Source: Adiantum capillus-veneris
Taxonomy: Eukaryota; Streptophyta; Polypodiopsida; Polypodiales; Pteridaceae
NCBI GenBank assembly: GCA_014529385.2
Contig: CM043948.1
Coordinates: forward strand, 21,143,951 to 21,207,950
Direction of reading: 5' to 3'
DNA length: 64,000 nucleotides
In this document: piece after piece, positions 46,143-58,891 of the stretch
How positions within the stretch are numbered: position 1 is the stretch's first letter
Layout of the letters: each line of letters starts with the position of its first letter
Notes under the pieces: generated by a model
Seen by the model: only the letters and a program-made list of their open reading frames with translations
Database searches by the model: none
Told to the model about the DNA's origin: nothing
Program-made: the position numbers and the translations under genes

Positions 46143-46682
46143 CTAGTCATCTCCATCAATATTTTTCAACTTAGCATATTGTTCAAAGGCTTGGATATGA
46201 ACATCTGGATCATCCTTCTTCCCACCCTTGAACACTGGAAAAGAAATTTCTAATGAAGAGGTATAATCATGTCGGTCAGCATTTTCTTTGCCTCTTCTGA
46301 CCTTCGGAGCCTGACTCGGTCTTGAGGACTTTTTGTAATGGTCCGTATCCGCGTCCCAATCAATTTCCTCATCTATCTCAATTTCTGTCTCCTCCCTGGC
46401 TTTTCTACTAGAACTGGGGTGACTACCCTTGTTACCTTTGGCCCCATCATCCCTGTGTGTTGCTCGAGAACTCCTGGCCTTGCGTTCTTCCCTCTCAGCT
46501 CTTCTCCTTGTGGATTGACTGCAGTGTTGAGAGTCCTTAACCTCATCAGCATTATTGTGATCCTCATGAGCCTTAGTGTCAGTCACCGGGTCCTTCCTAG
46601 GATCAGAGTCATATTCAGATTCCTCAGGAATAGGGTCAACGCGGTGTGATGGTTTTCGACCACGACTGGTTTTGAGCGCCAT
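46143..46682 (-). pseudogene. Gag N-terminus (minus-strand element)
   Basis: The ATG is at 46,682-46,680 on the minus strand. 179 codons: a charged, Arg/Glu/Ser-rich region with RVDPIPEESEYDSD near the start, then SLEISFPVFKGG...DPDVHIQAFEQYA, the usual entry to the gag core. A stop occurs where the 180-bp insertion begins. Confidence 0.7.
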
Positions 46683-47299
46683 TCTTCAGCTAAAAATCCT
46701 AACTAGGAGAAGAGTTTTCTAGTCAATGAGCAACAACTCCAACCACCGTGATTGCCAAAATGGAGTTGGAGTTGATCTCTTCAGATAGCTAATTCCACTG
46801 TTAGAATTTAAAGCTAATGGTGGGTCATCAGTTCAGTCAAAACTGGAATAGAGGCTAGAACTATACTGAAATGGTTATCTGAACTGAATTAGCCAACTGA
46901 AAGGATAGACAGACTGGACAACTGGAAAAGTGATTGCAATTTTAGGTTCATATTCAAGATAATCAGTACAAGATGGAATGGTTTGAAGCTCGAATGATTA
47001 CAGTAATAAGGACTACAAGATTAGAGGTGAATAGATTACTGCTAGGAAATTGCTCAAAGGTTATGCCAAAAGAACTCCGAAGTATGAAGCAAGAAATAAG
47101 CAGCCTGATTACAATGTAATGGGTCCTATTTATAGCCTTCTAGAAGTTACTGTGGTAATTGACATGGTAATTATTGATTGATCCACTGTTCGGCTTCTAG
47201 GAGACAGTTCTCGCCTGCTGAGACTATCTTTGCCTTCTACAAAAGGTTATCAAAATATCTTTTATTAATTCTAGAAATAAGAGTCTTTCCTATATATCT

Positions 47300-48360
47300 C
47301 TTTCCAAAAAACCTAGATGGATAAAAAAGACATACTCATCACACCGCATGCATTTCAATGAAGAGAAACTATGTCTTTACATATCATGGTTACCTGATAA
47401 TTGTACTATCCTCTCTAGAGAACACTGTTTCAACCAAAGCCTAGGCATTCCCATGGGGTTCTCCTTCTCCCTACTTATGTATAATATATACCTAGCCTTC
47501 TTTGAGTACAAATGGTTTCTCAGAGCCATGGAAAGTAAAAGTAATAAACTTTCACTGTTTGGACACACGTACAGATATATGGATGAGATACTAAGCATCA
47601 ACAATAAGGCCTTCTTAGATGAGATCTGCCGTATCATCAGGAGGAGAATGGGGTCTAGGAGGGTCTCTTTATTTGGCAGCTTTAGGAAGTCAAATCTTTA
47701 GTACTAAGAAAATAATCAAAGGACAATTTTTGAATTTGAATAGGAAAACGACTAGTTTATTTGAATTTAAATTTACCTCCCAAAATGGAATTGAAAATCT
47801 AGTGGTTAAAACTTTATCATGTAGCATATTTGTGGAAAGAGCTCAATGCATAGATTCGAGCTCTATGATCTCCCTCAAATCAAAGATCGTATGTGGGAGT
47901 TATGGAATGCCAAAAATAAAAAATTCTCCATCTCCTTTTTGGGGGAAAAAGTGCATCATTTGACCACTCTTACACACCCACCATTCTTGTACACATGGCA
48001 TACACCTATTTGTCAAAATGTTAATCACCTCCGTAAGCTCATGGAAAAAAAAGAGGCCCTCCTAGACCCTATCCTCTTCCTAATGTATATCCTAGCTACC
48101 TAAAAATTGAACCAAGTTCTTTACAAGGGTTCACAACGCCCGATGGAGTTTTCTGCACTTCAACACAATTCCTTAACTTTTCTATTTTTATTCATATCCC
48201 TTGTGTCGGAGAATATGACCGGAAATTTGTATGGAAAAGAGATCGTCTAAAACTGCCACCTTTTGAGTTCATTAAAAGGAATAGTAATAGGCCCCACAAA
48301 GCGGCTCTTAGCACTTGTATCAGCTTGCTTTACTTAATTATCTACTCTTCGTCCCAAATA
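47300..48360 (+). pseudogene. IPMG-type (Penelope-like?) reverse transcriptase fragment, split by a TIR element
   Basis: The frame near 47,348-47,637 reads CLYISWLPDNCTI, then FNQSLGIPMGFSFSLL, then YRYMDEILSINN (about 47,573-47,608). The GIPMG...Y-x-D-(D/E)-x-LSINN layout matches a class of RTs common in animal genomes and related to Penelope-like elements; it does not match LTR-element RT. After the TIR element (47,638-48,082) the frame resumes with YPSYLKIEP and, near 48,235-48,330, VWKRDRLKLPPFEF...SLLYLI, in the order seen in that class. The second catalytic Asp is Glu. No endonuclease domain is seen. It is a dead fragment, and the family is tentative. Confidence 0.55.
47638..48082 (+). 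mobile_element. TIR element (MITE-like), copy 2
   Basis: 445 bp with terminal inverted repeats matching those of 44,465-44,923 (shared TCTAGGAGGG.CTCTTT). The internal sequence is the inverted counterpart of copy 1; for example the text near 47,990-48,040 matches the complement of 44,500-44,560. It interrupts the RT fragment between the catalytic loop and the next block. Flanks GTATCATC and GTATATCC might be a worn 8-bp duplication. Confidence 0.75.
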
Positions 48361-48593
48361 CCTCCTTGCTTGGGAGGATATTAAGGCACTAATAAAAAAG
48401 TACTGCCTTAATGGATTTAATAGAAACAACATAATTAATAAAATTCTACAATTTCTTACCCAACACAATTGGTCTGGTTTACACTTTAACCATGGTATTC
48501 TCCTCTCTCTAGTAAGGTAGTAGGCCCATCCACAATGTCCCTACTTTTGACTCATTGTGTTTGGTGCTTGGGATAGGGTGGGTACACACACGC

Positions 48594-48627
<34 letters not shown>

Positions 48628-48830
48628 TGTTACTTACCTATAGGATTCTTTAGCATAATTTTTTTAAAAGCTCTAAGATTGACATTCTAGATTCATATAA
48701 TCCAAACATGCTTCCTAGTTTCACTATATGGGTATCCAGCATGGGATCTCGGGGGGTTCACTATGTGTAAAACTACCATATCACGTGCGTTCAAGACATG
48801 TTTGTAAAACCCCTTATTTGTAAATTTTGT
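48361..48830. repeat. Spacer with (CA)n microsatellite
   Basis: A CA/CG-CA run lies at about 48,584-48,626. The rest shows no gene. RT-like homology fades after about 48,360. Confidence 0.6.
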
Positions 48831-49924
48831 TAGGAATATAATGTACCCTTTTCATTTAAAATCTATAATTTTTTTTCAAATTTGAAAAAATAATATCCTT
48901 CCGTATATATATTTCTGTAAGTTTCAAGAACTTTAAATACCCTTCTGTTGAACTCACGTGATAGGTTACATTTTTCTTAGGTGACTGTTAGAAGCTGGAC
49001 ACACCCCACAACATCTAACTACTTGGCGGACTATTATTTTCTGTAATTATTCATTCGTTAAAGAAAACCCGATTTTTCACCTTGTAAATATTAGAGCTTA
49101 CAGAAGTTTTCTAGCTTGTATCCCAATTTTGATAGTTAGATGAAGTAGATAGTTGATTGTGGAACTTTAGGGCTTGAGAAGTTGTAAGGTAGATATACCA
49201 CTTTTTGACCTTAATGAAAAACCTCTTGTCATTTTAAAACAAGTTTTAAGTCTGTGAGTGAGCGTGCTATGTACGTGAGAGAGAGTGTGAGCTTTGTCTT
49301 GACTCTACGTGTGCTATGGTGGTCGGAATTGAGTGTGGAGAAGTGCAGCGTGTTGCCCCCGACTAGAGCTACAAGCCGATACCAACATTGCGCGCGTACG
49401 GTCCGGATTTGGAAGCTCCTTCTACAAGCTTCATCGGTTGTTTGGGTGAGCATATGTTATCTGATTTCGCATTGCAGCATATCCACGCGTTCACATTGAG
49501 TAGAGCTACACATTAGGCACTTCAAATTTTGGAAACGAAGACCTGAAGATTTCGGCCAGACATTCTACGTGTTTCTGCACCGGGTGTTTTGGGTCGTGAT
49601 TTTGGTTCATAGACCTTAGGGAGAGCGGCCTATAGGTATTGATAGGGTCTCCTTCAAGTTCTATGGTGTTTCGAAAGTGTTTGATGGGTGTTCGGCTTTA
49701 GCAAGCGTTGTAGAAAGAATCCTCTTTTGCACTTTTGAAGACTGTGACTTAGAAGAGTGGTAAGGACCTCTGTAGGAATTAGTTAGGCGTCCGTCAAGTG
49801 TAGGTTGACACCTTATGCTTGCTTCCACGCGCCTGTGGGTCGAGCTTCGTCCTTAGATGACATTACTTGTTGTTAGGTGAGTTCTCGCTGTGATGACGTC
49901 CGTCGCGGTGTACCCGTCCAACAT

Positions 49925-49942
49925 TGGCGCCGCTGCCGGGGA
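49925..49942 (+). promoter_or_regulatory. Primer binding site, tRNA-Asp type
   Basis: TGGCGCCGCTGCCGGGGA differs at one position from the perfect site at 39,823. It follows the LTR end CA by one base. Confidence 0.8.
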
Positions 49943-50472
49943 CGAAAACCTTAGGTAGGTGACCGAGACTAATCCTTGAGGATTGGGATTTTTGGCTTTC
50001 CAAGAGTCTCGCTTTACATTTAGATAGGATCAGAGGGTGGAGGACTCTCTAGGTCTTAGAGGGAGTCTAGGAAGCGTGTGTCTGGCCTAGATCCTTCGAC
50101 TTAGGTAGAGGAGGTAGACTTAGGTAGTTTTAGGTAGTAGTCGAGTTCTAGAGTAGGAGTGGGAGTGGTAGAAGTGGTGAGAGGAGAGCTTGAGAGTCCG
50201 GAGAGGCCAAAAAGAAACCAAAAACACCATTATCACCATTTCTTCATGATAGGTAGGAGTAGAGTAAGTAGAACATCATGATTCAGATCTAGAGCATTTC
50301 ATGCATGTACACTTGCTTGGTAGAATCATTACAAGTTTGTAAAAGACGCAAAAAGACGCAAAAGTGTGGTTGAAAGCCTAATTGAAGTCCAAAAGTTACT
50401 GTGAGTGTTTCTGATAGGTCTATAGAGCATCAGGAGCATTCCTGTCAGAAAAAATTTTAATTTTAAGTCAGG

Positions 50473-51287
50473 AGACATCCTATGCGTAGGATGTCTACAA
50501 GTCAATCTGGGAGGAATTTTGGGATTTTGAGTTGACCAGTGTGTTCTGAAGGTAGGGTTTACCCTAATTTCAATTGGAAAGTGGAAATTTGGCCATCTCT
50601 TGATAGGATAAGGCAAGAAAGACTGAAATTGCTAGACATTCTACCCAATTAGTGCCAAAACATTAACTTAAACCATAAGAGGGCTGCATGAGTGTGTCTT
50701 GCATGATATACTGAGTGACTGAAAGGGGTTTCACCTCATTCAGGTAAGAAAATTGGGTTCAAAGTGGACCTTTGACATCCAAATCAAAATCTAAGCATAC
50801 CACTGGGATACTGACATCAAAGGGAAGCTGTGGAACCAATCTGGGGTCAAACAAGCCAAAAACACATCCTATGCGTAGGATGTCTTCTGAGTGATTTGGG
50901 ACTCCAAACTGAAACCTGAGTATACCAAGGTGATCAGCAGCTCAAGGAGAGCTTAAGTCTTGAGTTTAAAGCCATTCTGATGAAAAACACATTCTACGCG
51001 TAGGATGTCTAATGCAAGCAAATAAAGCCAGAATTTGACTTTGAGCAGTGTAAGGTGTTGTATAGCCTAAGGCAAGCCTTCTAGACAATTTTGGTCCAAT
51101 TTGGAGTTGATTAGACTGATCAATACCATCAACAGGCAGTCGGAACAGATTTCTTACTCATTGACCAGTTTATAGAAGTCCAAATCAAAAAGTAAAAGCA
51201 GCTGTAAGCTCAGCACAACAAGGGGAAGCAACAGTGCAAAAAATCCAGGCAAAATACAAAAGGAGACATCTTTCGCGTAGGATGTCT
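50473..51287. repeat. Four copies of a 24-bp palindrome in the leader
   Basis: Copies start at 50,473, 50,862, 50,987 and 51,264, all close to the 24-bp inverted repeat whose inner 20 bases are ACATCCTACGCGTAGGATGT (outer pair AG...CT). The right half-site is invariant and changes occur only in the left half and centre (TATGCG, ATTCTACG, TTTCGCG). All lie between the primer site and gag. Confidence 0.9.
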
Positions 51288-51696
51288 ATTGGGCCATACT
51301 GCAGAGAAAATTTGACTTGGCCTAGACAGTGAGGTTCCATTTGGCTTAAGGGTTCCAGAACTTCTTCCAGAAGTGAATTTGGACCTTGGTTGCCCATTTG
51401 ACAAAGCAAAGACTGAATTCAGACTTTTTCGTGTAAATTGGCCAACATCAGAGAAAAGTATTGTTTCAGATTAGCAACCTAATCAAGAACATCAGCAATG
51501 TATAAAATACAGTAGTGGTTGAGATTAACTCTCCAGTTATACCAATCATTACTAAGATAACCTCTAGCAGATAAATGCTTTGATTCAATTGCTGAAATTA
51601 AAACTCTTGTGTACAGGTATATTCAGAAACAAAGCAAGAAGTTGTGCAGAAACTGACCAATTGCCAGATGAGTGGTTGGAATTGTGCTAAATTTCA

Positions 51697-54600
51697 TTGA
51701 TAAGTTTGATGAATTTAAGATCAGGAAGATACATTGTTAGAGACCAGAAGGTGGCAAGTAACCAGGGTAGCTTAGTGTCCACCGAAGAGAGTGTAACTCA
51801 GGTAAGGTTAGATCCGCTAGCACCGATTATTGAGGAAGGTAGTGATACTGACACTTCGTCAGACAAATCTTTCTTCATGATGGATAGTCAATAGCCAGGA
51901 GGTTTCACCTATGATGGAACTATGTGAGGAGGAAGCACCTCCCAAAATCCTTTGAATGATTCCAGGCTTACGGTGATCTTCTTAGAGGGAACAAACTCAA
52001 GAGGAGCCCTAGTCTATTCTGACTATCGAGGCTGCAAGTACATTTGTATCGAAGAGAGGCCAGCACAAAGATTGGAGATAATCAACGTGTATGATGATGG
52101 AGATAGATTCCAAGACGAAAAGGGGAACCACTATTTAATAGTTAGCAACCCTGAAGATTACAACGGATATGGAGATAATGTGGCTAAAGGGAAAATGGTT
52201 TCAAAAATTCAAGAGCCGCCACCAAACATTGATCGACACGGAACTATTTTTATGTACGATAAGAGAACAACCAGGATTCCAACTTATAACGAGAATGTGG
52301 GAATCTACAAACACGAGAGCGAGGGTATTGTCTCTTAATTTTGCAGCAAAGAACCATACGTAAACGAACTAAGCAAAGACAAGATTCTTTACTTATTCTC
52401 TTATGAAACTGCTACGGGGGAGGGCATAGTTTTTGTTGATAGATACGGGAGAGAATACCAACGTATTCTCCCACAGGAAGTAGAAAGAGCAACAGGTTCA
52501 GGAGCATCAGCATATGCCCCTGAGGAAATGCCGAGAGCCGTCCACACCCCAAGCAAGTCAACGAATCCATTTTCAGATGAGTATGACACTACATCACATT
52601 CCACCAGACAACAAGTATTCAACAACCAAGAACAACTAGCAAACCAGCCGTCATTGCAGGCATGGCTTCGACAGAGCGCAACAATGGAACCAGACCGAAA
52701 TCGAGATGGTTATCAAGCCGCATGAGGACTCAGGGATTTGCAAGAACCACCACACTATTCAAGGTATCAAGCAGAGAGTAAGCCAAAGATACAAGGATCG
52801 ACCGAGCTTGGAGGACCACCCATGGAAGGAGTTCGAAGAGAAGAACCACCTCCAGCGAGAACCGTTAGGAATTATGGCTCAGGAGCACCGTTGGGCGAGG
52901 AACTAGCCTATTACAGAAGGCTTGAGGAGGTGTATATACTTGGACGGGGTGATCCAATGATGAGGTTTGTAGACCATCGTAGAATTAGACCTTCTCAAGT
53001 GCAAAAATGGGTAAACAAGAAAGACACAGGAAACAGAGACCCAAGAGATCATGTAGCAGCCTTTGTGCGTGTAATAAGAGCCTAAGAGGTGTTAGACTTT
53101 CCTACCCAATTTGCAGGGTTTGGACTAACCCTAGAGGATGATGCTGCAACTTGGTTTGACTCTGTGGAGTGTAGAGACTTCGAGTCAATGGAGGAAGTGT
53201 TTCACGAGTTTATTGAGGAATTCTCTCAAAGGGGAATAGCTCATAATACTGTTTCACAAATCCATAAATTCAAACAAAAAGATGGAGAATCTGTACGAAA
53301 GGCAACCCTAAGATTAAAAAGATATGTTAAGTTCTGTCCTGTCGAAGAACTGCCAACTCAATCCATACTTATGCTGATATTCATCCAAGGACTAAGGAAT
53401 GCAGATCTCCAGAAAGACTTACATATGAAGAGGAGCACGACGTTAAATGAGTTGACCAAGGAGGCTCTGTACCTTGTGGACAATTGTGCGGTCTACAAAG
53501 AAGGGGAGTTCAAGGACCTTGATGAAGATTCATCTTCACAGCAAAGTGGGAGCAAGTCTTCCAAGACAACACTGAAAGGAGAAATAGCGGTAAACCAGGA
53601 GCAGCTCGTAGATGAAGTATTAAAAAAGATCAACTTGTACGCCAAACCCCAGGCTAAACAGCCCAAGTGGTGTGCTAATGAACAAAAATGGACAAACCAT
53701 GGGACTGAGGAATGTTACTATAACAAGGGATATGTGAGGGAGAGACCTTACGCTCCCCAAGCTCCTGTAGCTTCCCCTCAAGTTCCACCGATGCCTAGAT
53801 ATCAAGTAGGCAACTTACCAGGACCTGTAGGTGTAGAAAGACCACAATCGGTGTTGGGGCAACAACCACCCCTACCAGGTTTACGACCAGTTGGTATAAG
53901 ATACACACCAACGGTAATTGAATCAGAAGAAAAGGCTTTGGTGCCTATGCATGCATATTATGAAGATCTCAATGGATATGCGGCAAACCCTGTCTATTAT
54001 CCATCGGAAGAACCCGCGACACCAGAACCATGGATCATAGTAGGGAATCAAGGACCTCCAACTGATGCACAGGCATCAAGAGAAGGAAGATATAGCTTAG
54101 ATGAACGAACATTGTTGTTCATAGCCAATGGAGGCATGGGTGGACAGAGATAGGCTTACCAGCAACGAGGGGCTCAAGCGGCACCTCAACAACCCAAGGG
54201 CCCCTGTTACAAGTGTGGCGGAGACCATGGACTGAGAGACTGTCCTCATGATGAAATCATTAGAGTCAATGCGTATTGCCCAGAATGTGGAATTACTCAT
54301 TTGATTCCCGACTGCCCTAAAAACCCGAGCAAAGGAGCAAAAACCACCTTGAACCTGTTGGAAACAGTACCTTCCAGTGGAGTATCGGGAAATGAAACAA
54401 TCATACCTGTTCCGGCGGTAACACGGGCCCAAGCCCAAAGAAGGAGGAAAGAACCCATAATAGAAGAACCAAAAACAGATGCCCAAAGTTCAAAAACGAA
54501 AAATCATAGAAGCACTTGGAAAGCGAGAAAGGCGCGTAGGAAAGCCAGGAAAGAACGAGAGCAAACAGCCCTATCTGATGAGTTGAAACATACAAAGAAC

Positions 54601-55560
54601 AGATTGGAGCGGTTAGAAGATCTAGCTAGCTTAAGCTCACACACCACAGCAGCCATAGCACCTAAGGAAATAGCAGAGCCCAAAAGTGCAGGATTAGGAG
54701 GATTTGTACTGGCAGACAAGGTAAACAAGCAGCTGGATGCGCTTCTAAAAGCTTATGAAGCTCGACTTAAAAAAGACCAAACCCAGGAGCAAAGGTGGAT
54801 GACTTATCCATATGCGGAAATAGAAAAACAAAGGTTGGATATGTGTAAAAAGATGATTGAGACGGCTCAATCATTGATGGAAGACCCGTTGGGTAAATCG
54901 GCAAATTGCCATGACGCACCAGCTCCAACCCCTATTCAACCAACATTAGAGAAACATGAAAAAACAAAGGAAAGACTCACTAATGATTATGAGTCCAAAG
55001 GAGAGCCTATCATAGTGCCAAATACCACCAATGAGGCAAGTGACGGGGTCCATCCTAAAATATTGGCAGAAATGGGAAAGGATGGTAATGGTCTAGATGA
55101 TCCGTGGAAGCAAATCCGAGAGGCCAATGAGGCTAATAGGATGAATGACCACATGAATAGCACAAGAAAAGTAAAGAACGTGATCTTACCTCCTATTGCA
55201 GAATTTGAGGAAAAATCACAAATGAACTTTGAGATACATTCACAAGGGGGAGACCAAGGATCTATTAGTTCGAGGCACAACCAACCAGACTCTTTGAGAA
55301 CTTTACCCTCTTACCTAGGAGAATATGAAGCTAAGTCGGAAGTGAGAGCACTCCCATCTTATAGACTTTCTTCTAACAAGGTGATGGATTCACAAGGATT
55401 GATTGAGCTGGTATCCACCCCGGTGGTATGCAGAATCATGTTAGAAGAACTCCTAAGGTTAAGGCCAAACATGTGGACCACAATAGGAAAATGCTTAGAA
55501 AAATTTGGAGTGAAAGACCTTGAAACTACAAGAAGGAATAAGGGAGTTGGACAGGCCTAA
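51697..55560 (+). pseudogene. Gag of the Athila/Tat-like element, broken by stops
   Basis: One reading frame runs the whole length with stop codons at about 51,892, 52,336, 52,723, 53,083 and 54,151. Landmarks are an acidic DTDTSSD segment (51,850), a folded-looking N-terminal domain (51,960-52,420), the Gag core with WFDSVECRDFESMEEVF (about 53,145-53,200), and two knuckles of unusual spacing CX2CX3HX4C, CYKCGGDHGLRDC and CPECGITHLIPDC (about 54,207-54,315). A long Lys/Glu-rich, probably coiled-coil region follows (54,480-54,860). All five stops could come from single C-to-T changes at Gln or Arg codons. A frameshift near 55,520 leads into the protease frame. Confidence 0.75.
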
Positions 55561-57073
55561 CCTAAACACTAGGCCAGTACCATTGAATAAGGTTGGAGAA
55601 TATTGTGAGGGAGAAGACGGAAATACGACGCTACCGATAGAATTCCAAGGAGTAGTTTCCAAAGCTATTCTTGACAGTGGAGTGGGAGTTGCTATCGCCA
55701 CCAAAGAAATCTGGAAAAAATGGGGAAAACCAGCTCTGAGGGCTACCAGGATGAAGCTGCAGTTGGCAGATGGGTTCATGGAGAAGCCTCTCGGACTCTT
55801 GGAAAAAGTAATTGTCACTTCGTGCGGGATCGAGTATGAGCATACATTTGCAATAGTCGATTTCGACAAAAAGAACAATTATGAGATAATCTTGGGACGA
55901 CCATTCATGAGACAACTGAAGATGGTCCAAGGTTGGGGCTATGACCACATATACCTCAGACATGGTGAGACGACAACTAAAATACACCTAAAAGATCATA
56001 GTTACAAAGATGTAAACCAAACACCTGTGGAAGAATTTGATTCGGCTACAGTAGCAGGATCAGAACTACCAGCATGGTTAGGGCAACCAAAAGAGCTATG
56101 GATGTGCGGAGCTTCACATTGTGGAAGCTTAAGAAAAGAGGAATGCGTCTTAGAAAGAGCAATTGAGGACAAAGAGTATATTCCGGAACCTTTCTCTGAA
56201 GATGCCTTGGAGCCTCTAGAATGGGAACACATATTGGCAACATTAGATGTCTGTACCATTACCGACAGTCCAACAACAAAATTTTGCGATAAGGATGGTT
56301 ACGATGTGCTACCCTATTACATGGTAAGCATTGTGCCAGAGAAAGAGACGGTAGAACCTCCAGAACAAGAAGAGTTTTACAACTCCTTTGAACAATTGGA
56401 AGTAAATGATGAGGCAGATAATGAGTGTTCAGACACCTCAAGTGAGCGTGGGAATGAAGCCGAGAATATCAAGTTTTATGATTTTGCTAATCAACACCCT
56501 AGACACCAAGAACGCTATAGGAGGAAAAGAGCCGGAAGGCAAGCGAGAGAGAACCTGATGCCCTGGATAAAAGGTAAAACTCACTATTGGATGCTTGTAA
56601 AAGTAGAGGATTAATATTGTGTGAAAGATCAAATATCAGGGAAATTCTCAAAAAATCGAAAAGAAAGAACACGAGAAGAAATAAAACAAGAAAGAAAAGC
56701 TAGAACCGAAACAAAATCACAAAAATCTGAAAAATCAGAAAAAGAACCAACAAAAGACCACGAGTGGACCAAACTGGAGTGTAAACAGAAATACCAAGAA
56801 CTGAAAAGGTCTTTGAGAGAGATATGGACTACTGAAGAAGATAGTGATGGTAAAGGGGAGTCAGAACAGGGAAACATGAACGTACCACCACACTATAGGA
56901 AATTTACTATCCAAGATAGAAAAATCATCATGAAACCACCAATCAGGGAGAGAACCAACCAAGAATCTTACAATGGGCCTGAAAATGAAAAAAGAATAGA
57001 CCTCGCAGAACCAGGTGAAAAGCCTCAGCCGGTCTATATAGCTAACGATTTACAGCCTGACGAGGAAGTGTAG
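55520..57073 (+). pseudogene. Canonical retropepsin plus acidic/basic linker
   Basis: Residues 50-56 of this frame read ILDSGVG, the catalytic Asp loop. IILGRPFMRQL at about 123-133 is the C-terminal retropepsin strand, so the fold looks complete. After it comes a linker of about 300 residues, acidic and then strongly Lys/Glu-rich (56,640-56,880). In-frame stops at about 56,612 and 57,071 interrupt it before RT. In the family this protease cuts the polyprotein. Confidence 0.75.
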
Positions 57074-58891
57074 CTAACACAACTTCTCACGAAGTATAAG
57101 GATGTGTTCGCCTGGTCCTATAAAGACCTCAAAGGAGTTGATCCATTGATATGCCAACATACAATTCCTTTAAAATCGGATGCAAAACCTAGCAAACAAG
57201 GTCCTTATACATATAATGATACATTTGCCAAACGAATCAAGGAAGAGATTGATAAACTGATGGAAGAAGAGTTTATCTATGAAATAGAACATACAGATTG
57301 GGTTTCACCCATTGTGGTAGTTCCCAAGAAGAACGGAAAACTACGGGTGTGTGTAAACCTCAGAAAGGTGAATGCAGCAACCATAAGAGATAATTATCCC
57401 CTGCCAATTACAGAACATGTCCTTGAGCGAGTGGCCGGGAAACGGGCTTATTCCTTTCTGGATGGGTTTTCAGGATACAACCAACTGACAATAGCAAGGG
57501 AGGATCAACACAAAACAACGTTTGCAACAGAATGGGGGATTTATGCATATCGATTTATGCCATTTGGCTTAACAAATGCACCAGCCACTTTCCAGAGGTT
57601 AATGACTCGCGCTTTCAAGGAATACCTAAGGATATTCTTAGAAATTTACATGGATGACCTGTGTGTACACTCTGTTCTACGAGAGGAACATATTGACCAT
57701 CTGCAAAAGGTCTTTGAAAAGTGCAGAACATATTGAATCTATCTAAACCCGAAAAAGTGTGTATTTATGGTTAAGCAAGGACGAATCTTAGGACACATTG
57801 TCTCAAGAAATGGCGTAACTACAGACCTAGACAAAGTCAAAGTCATAGTAGACCTGCCCAGGCCTACTAATGCGAAACAAGTGCAATCCTTCATGGGGCA
57901 CTGCGGATATTATTGAAGATTCATATACATATATGCGGTTATCTCACAACCTCTGTATCGTTTGCTAGTCAATTTCAAATGGACCAATGAGTGTGAAACT
58001 TCATTACAAAGGCTGAAAGAAAACCTTATATCCGCACCTGTATTAAAGGCACCATATTGGGAAAAGATATTCCATGTGCGCATAGATGCTTCAACATATG
58101 CCATTGGAAGTATTCTAGCTCAACCTAGAGACGGAACAATGGATTTTTCGGTCTGCTATGCAAGCCCACAGCTAAAGAGTGCAGAAAAGAACTACACAAC
58201 CACTGAGAGGGAAGGGTTAGGAATGATTTATGCTGTAAAGAAATTTCAGCATTATTTTCTTACAAACAAATTTGTGTTCTTCACGGATCATCAAGCTCTT
58301 TTATACCTAGTAAATAAACCTTGCAATACAGGGAGAATCGCACTTTGGTTTATTATATTGCTAGAATTTGACTTCACAGTGGTGGTCAAAAAGGGTAAAA
58401 CCCATCTGCGAGCGGATCATCTTTCAAGAATACACAGTGGGGAAGCTCCTCAAGGGGTAGATGATGACATACCAGATGCTTATATTTTCAACATTGAAAT
58501 GGTACCCAAATGGTCTCAGGAAATAGTTAGCATTCTCTCCTTTGGAAGTGAGTTTGATAATACAGGATGTAAATCCAAACAACAAACAATTCGACAAACA
58601 AAAAACTTTCAATTGATAGCAGGACGGCTGTATCATCTTGAATCTGACTCAATCCTACGATTATGTATAAATCCGGAAGAATTCGAGTGCTACCTTGAAG
58701 AGGCACACGTCCAGGGATGTGCATTTCATTGTTCAACAGTGAAAACACACCAGAGACTGAAACAATTAGGGGTTTATTGGACAACTATGTATGCGGATAC
58801 ACATTCTTATGTTACCAATTGTACAATATGTAGTGCCGAACGACCAGTGGATCACGCAACTTTGTTTCGGGCGAACATAGCACCTGCATGA
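57074..58891 (+). pseudogene. Reverse transcriptase and RNase H
   Basis: Same frame as the protease. RT motifs: SPIVVVPKKNGKLRVCV (about 57,306-57,357), SFLDGFSGYNQL, RFMPFGLTNAPATF, and YMDD at about 57,647-57,658. Stops at about 57,734 and 57,914 fall in the RT thumb/connection. RNase H follows with RIDASTYAIGSILAQ (about 58,081), TTEREGLGMIYAV and FTDHQALLYLVN. Another stop is at about 58,889. Apart from the stops the frame is intact, so decay has been by substitution, not by indels. Confidence 0.82.

Larger units (their letters stand above)
36687..47320 (-). mobile_element. Decayed minus-strand Ty3/gypsy element with nested insertions
   Basis: Reading right to left it holds a gag start at 46,682, gag core, zinc knuckles, protease, RT, RNase H and integrase fragments in the order of a gypsy pol. 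It is broken by stops and frameshifts and by at least three insertions: about 180 bp in gag (45,960-46,140), a TIR element (44,465-44,923) and an LTR element (38,025-41,997). A minus-strand TATA box (CTATAAATAGG, near 47,130-47,140) suggests the 5' LTR lies at about 46.7-47.3 kb. No matching 3' LTR is seen near 36.7 kb, so the element is truncated there. Confidence 0.8.
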
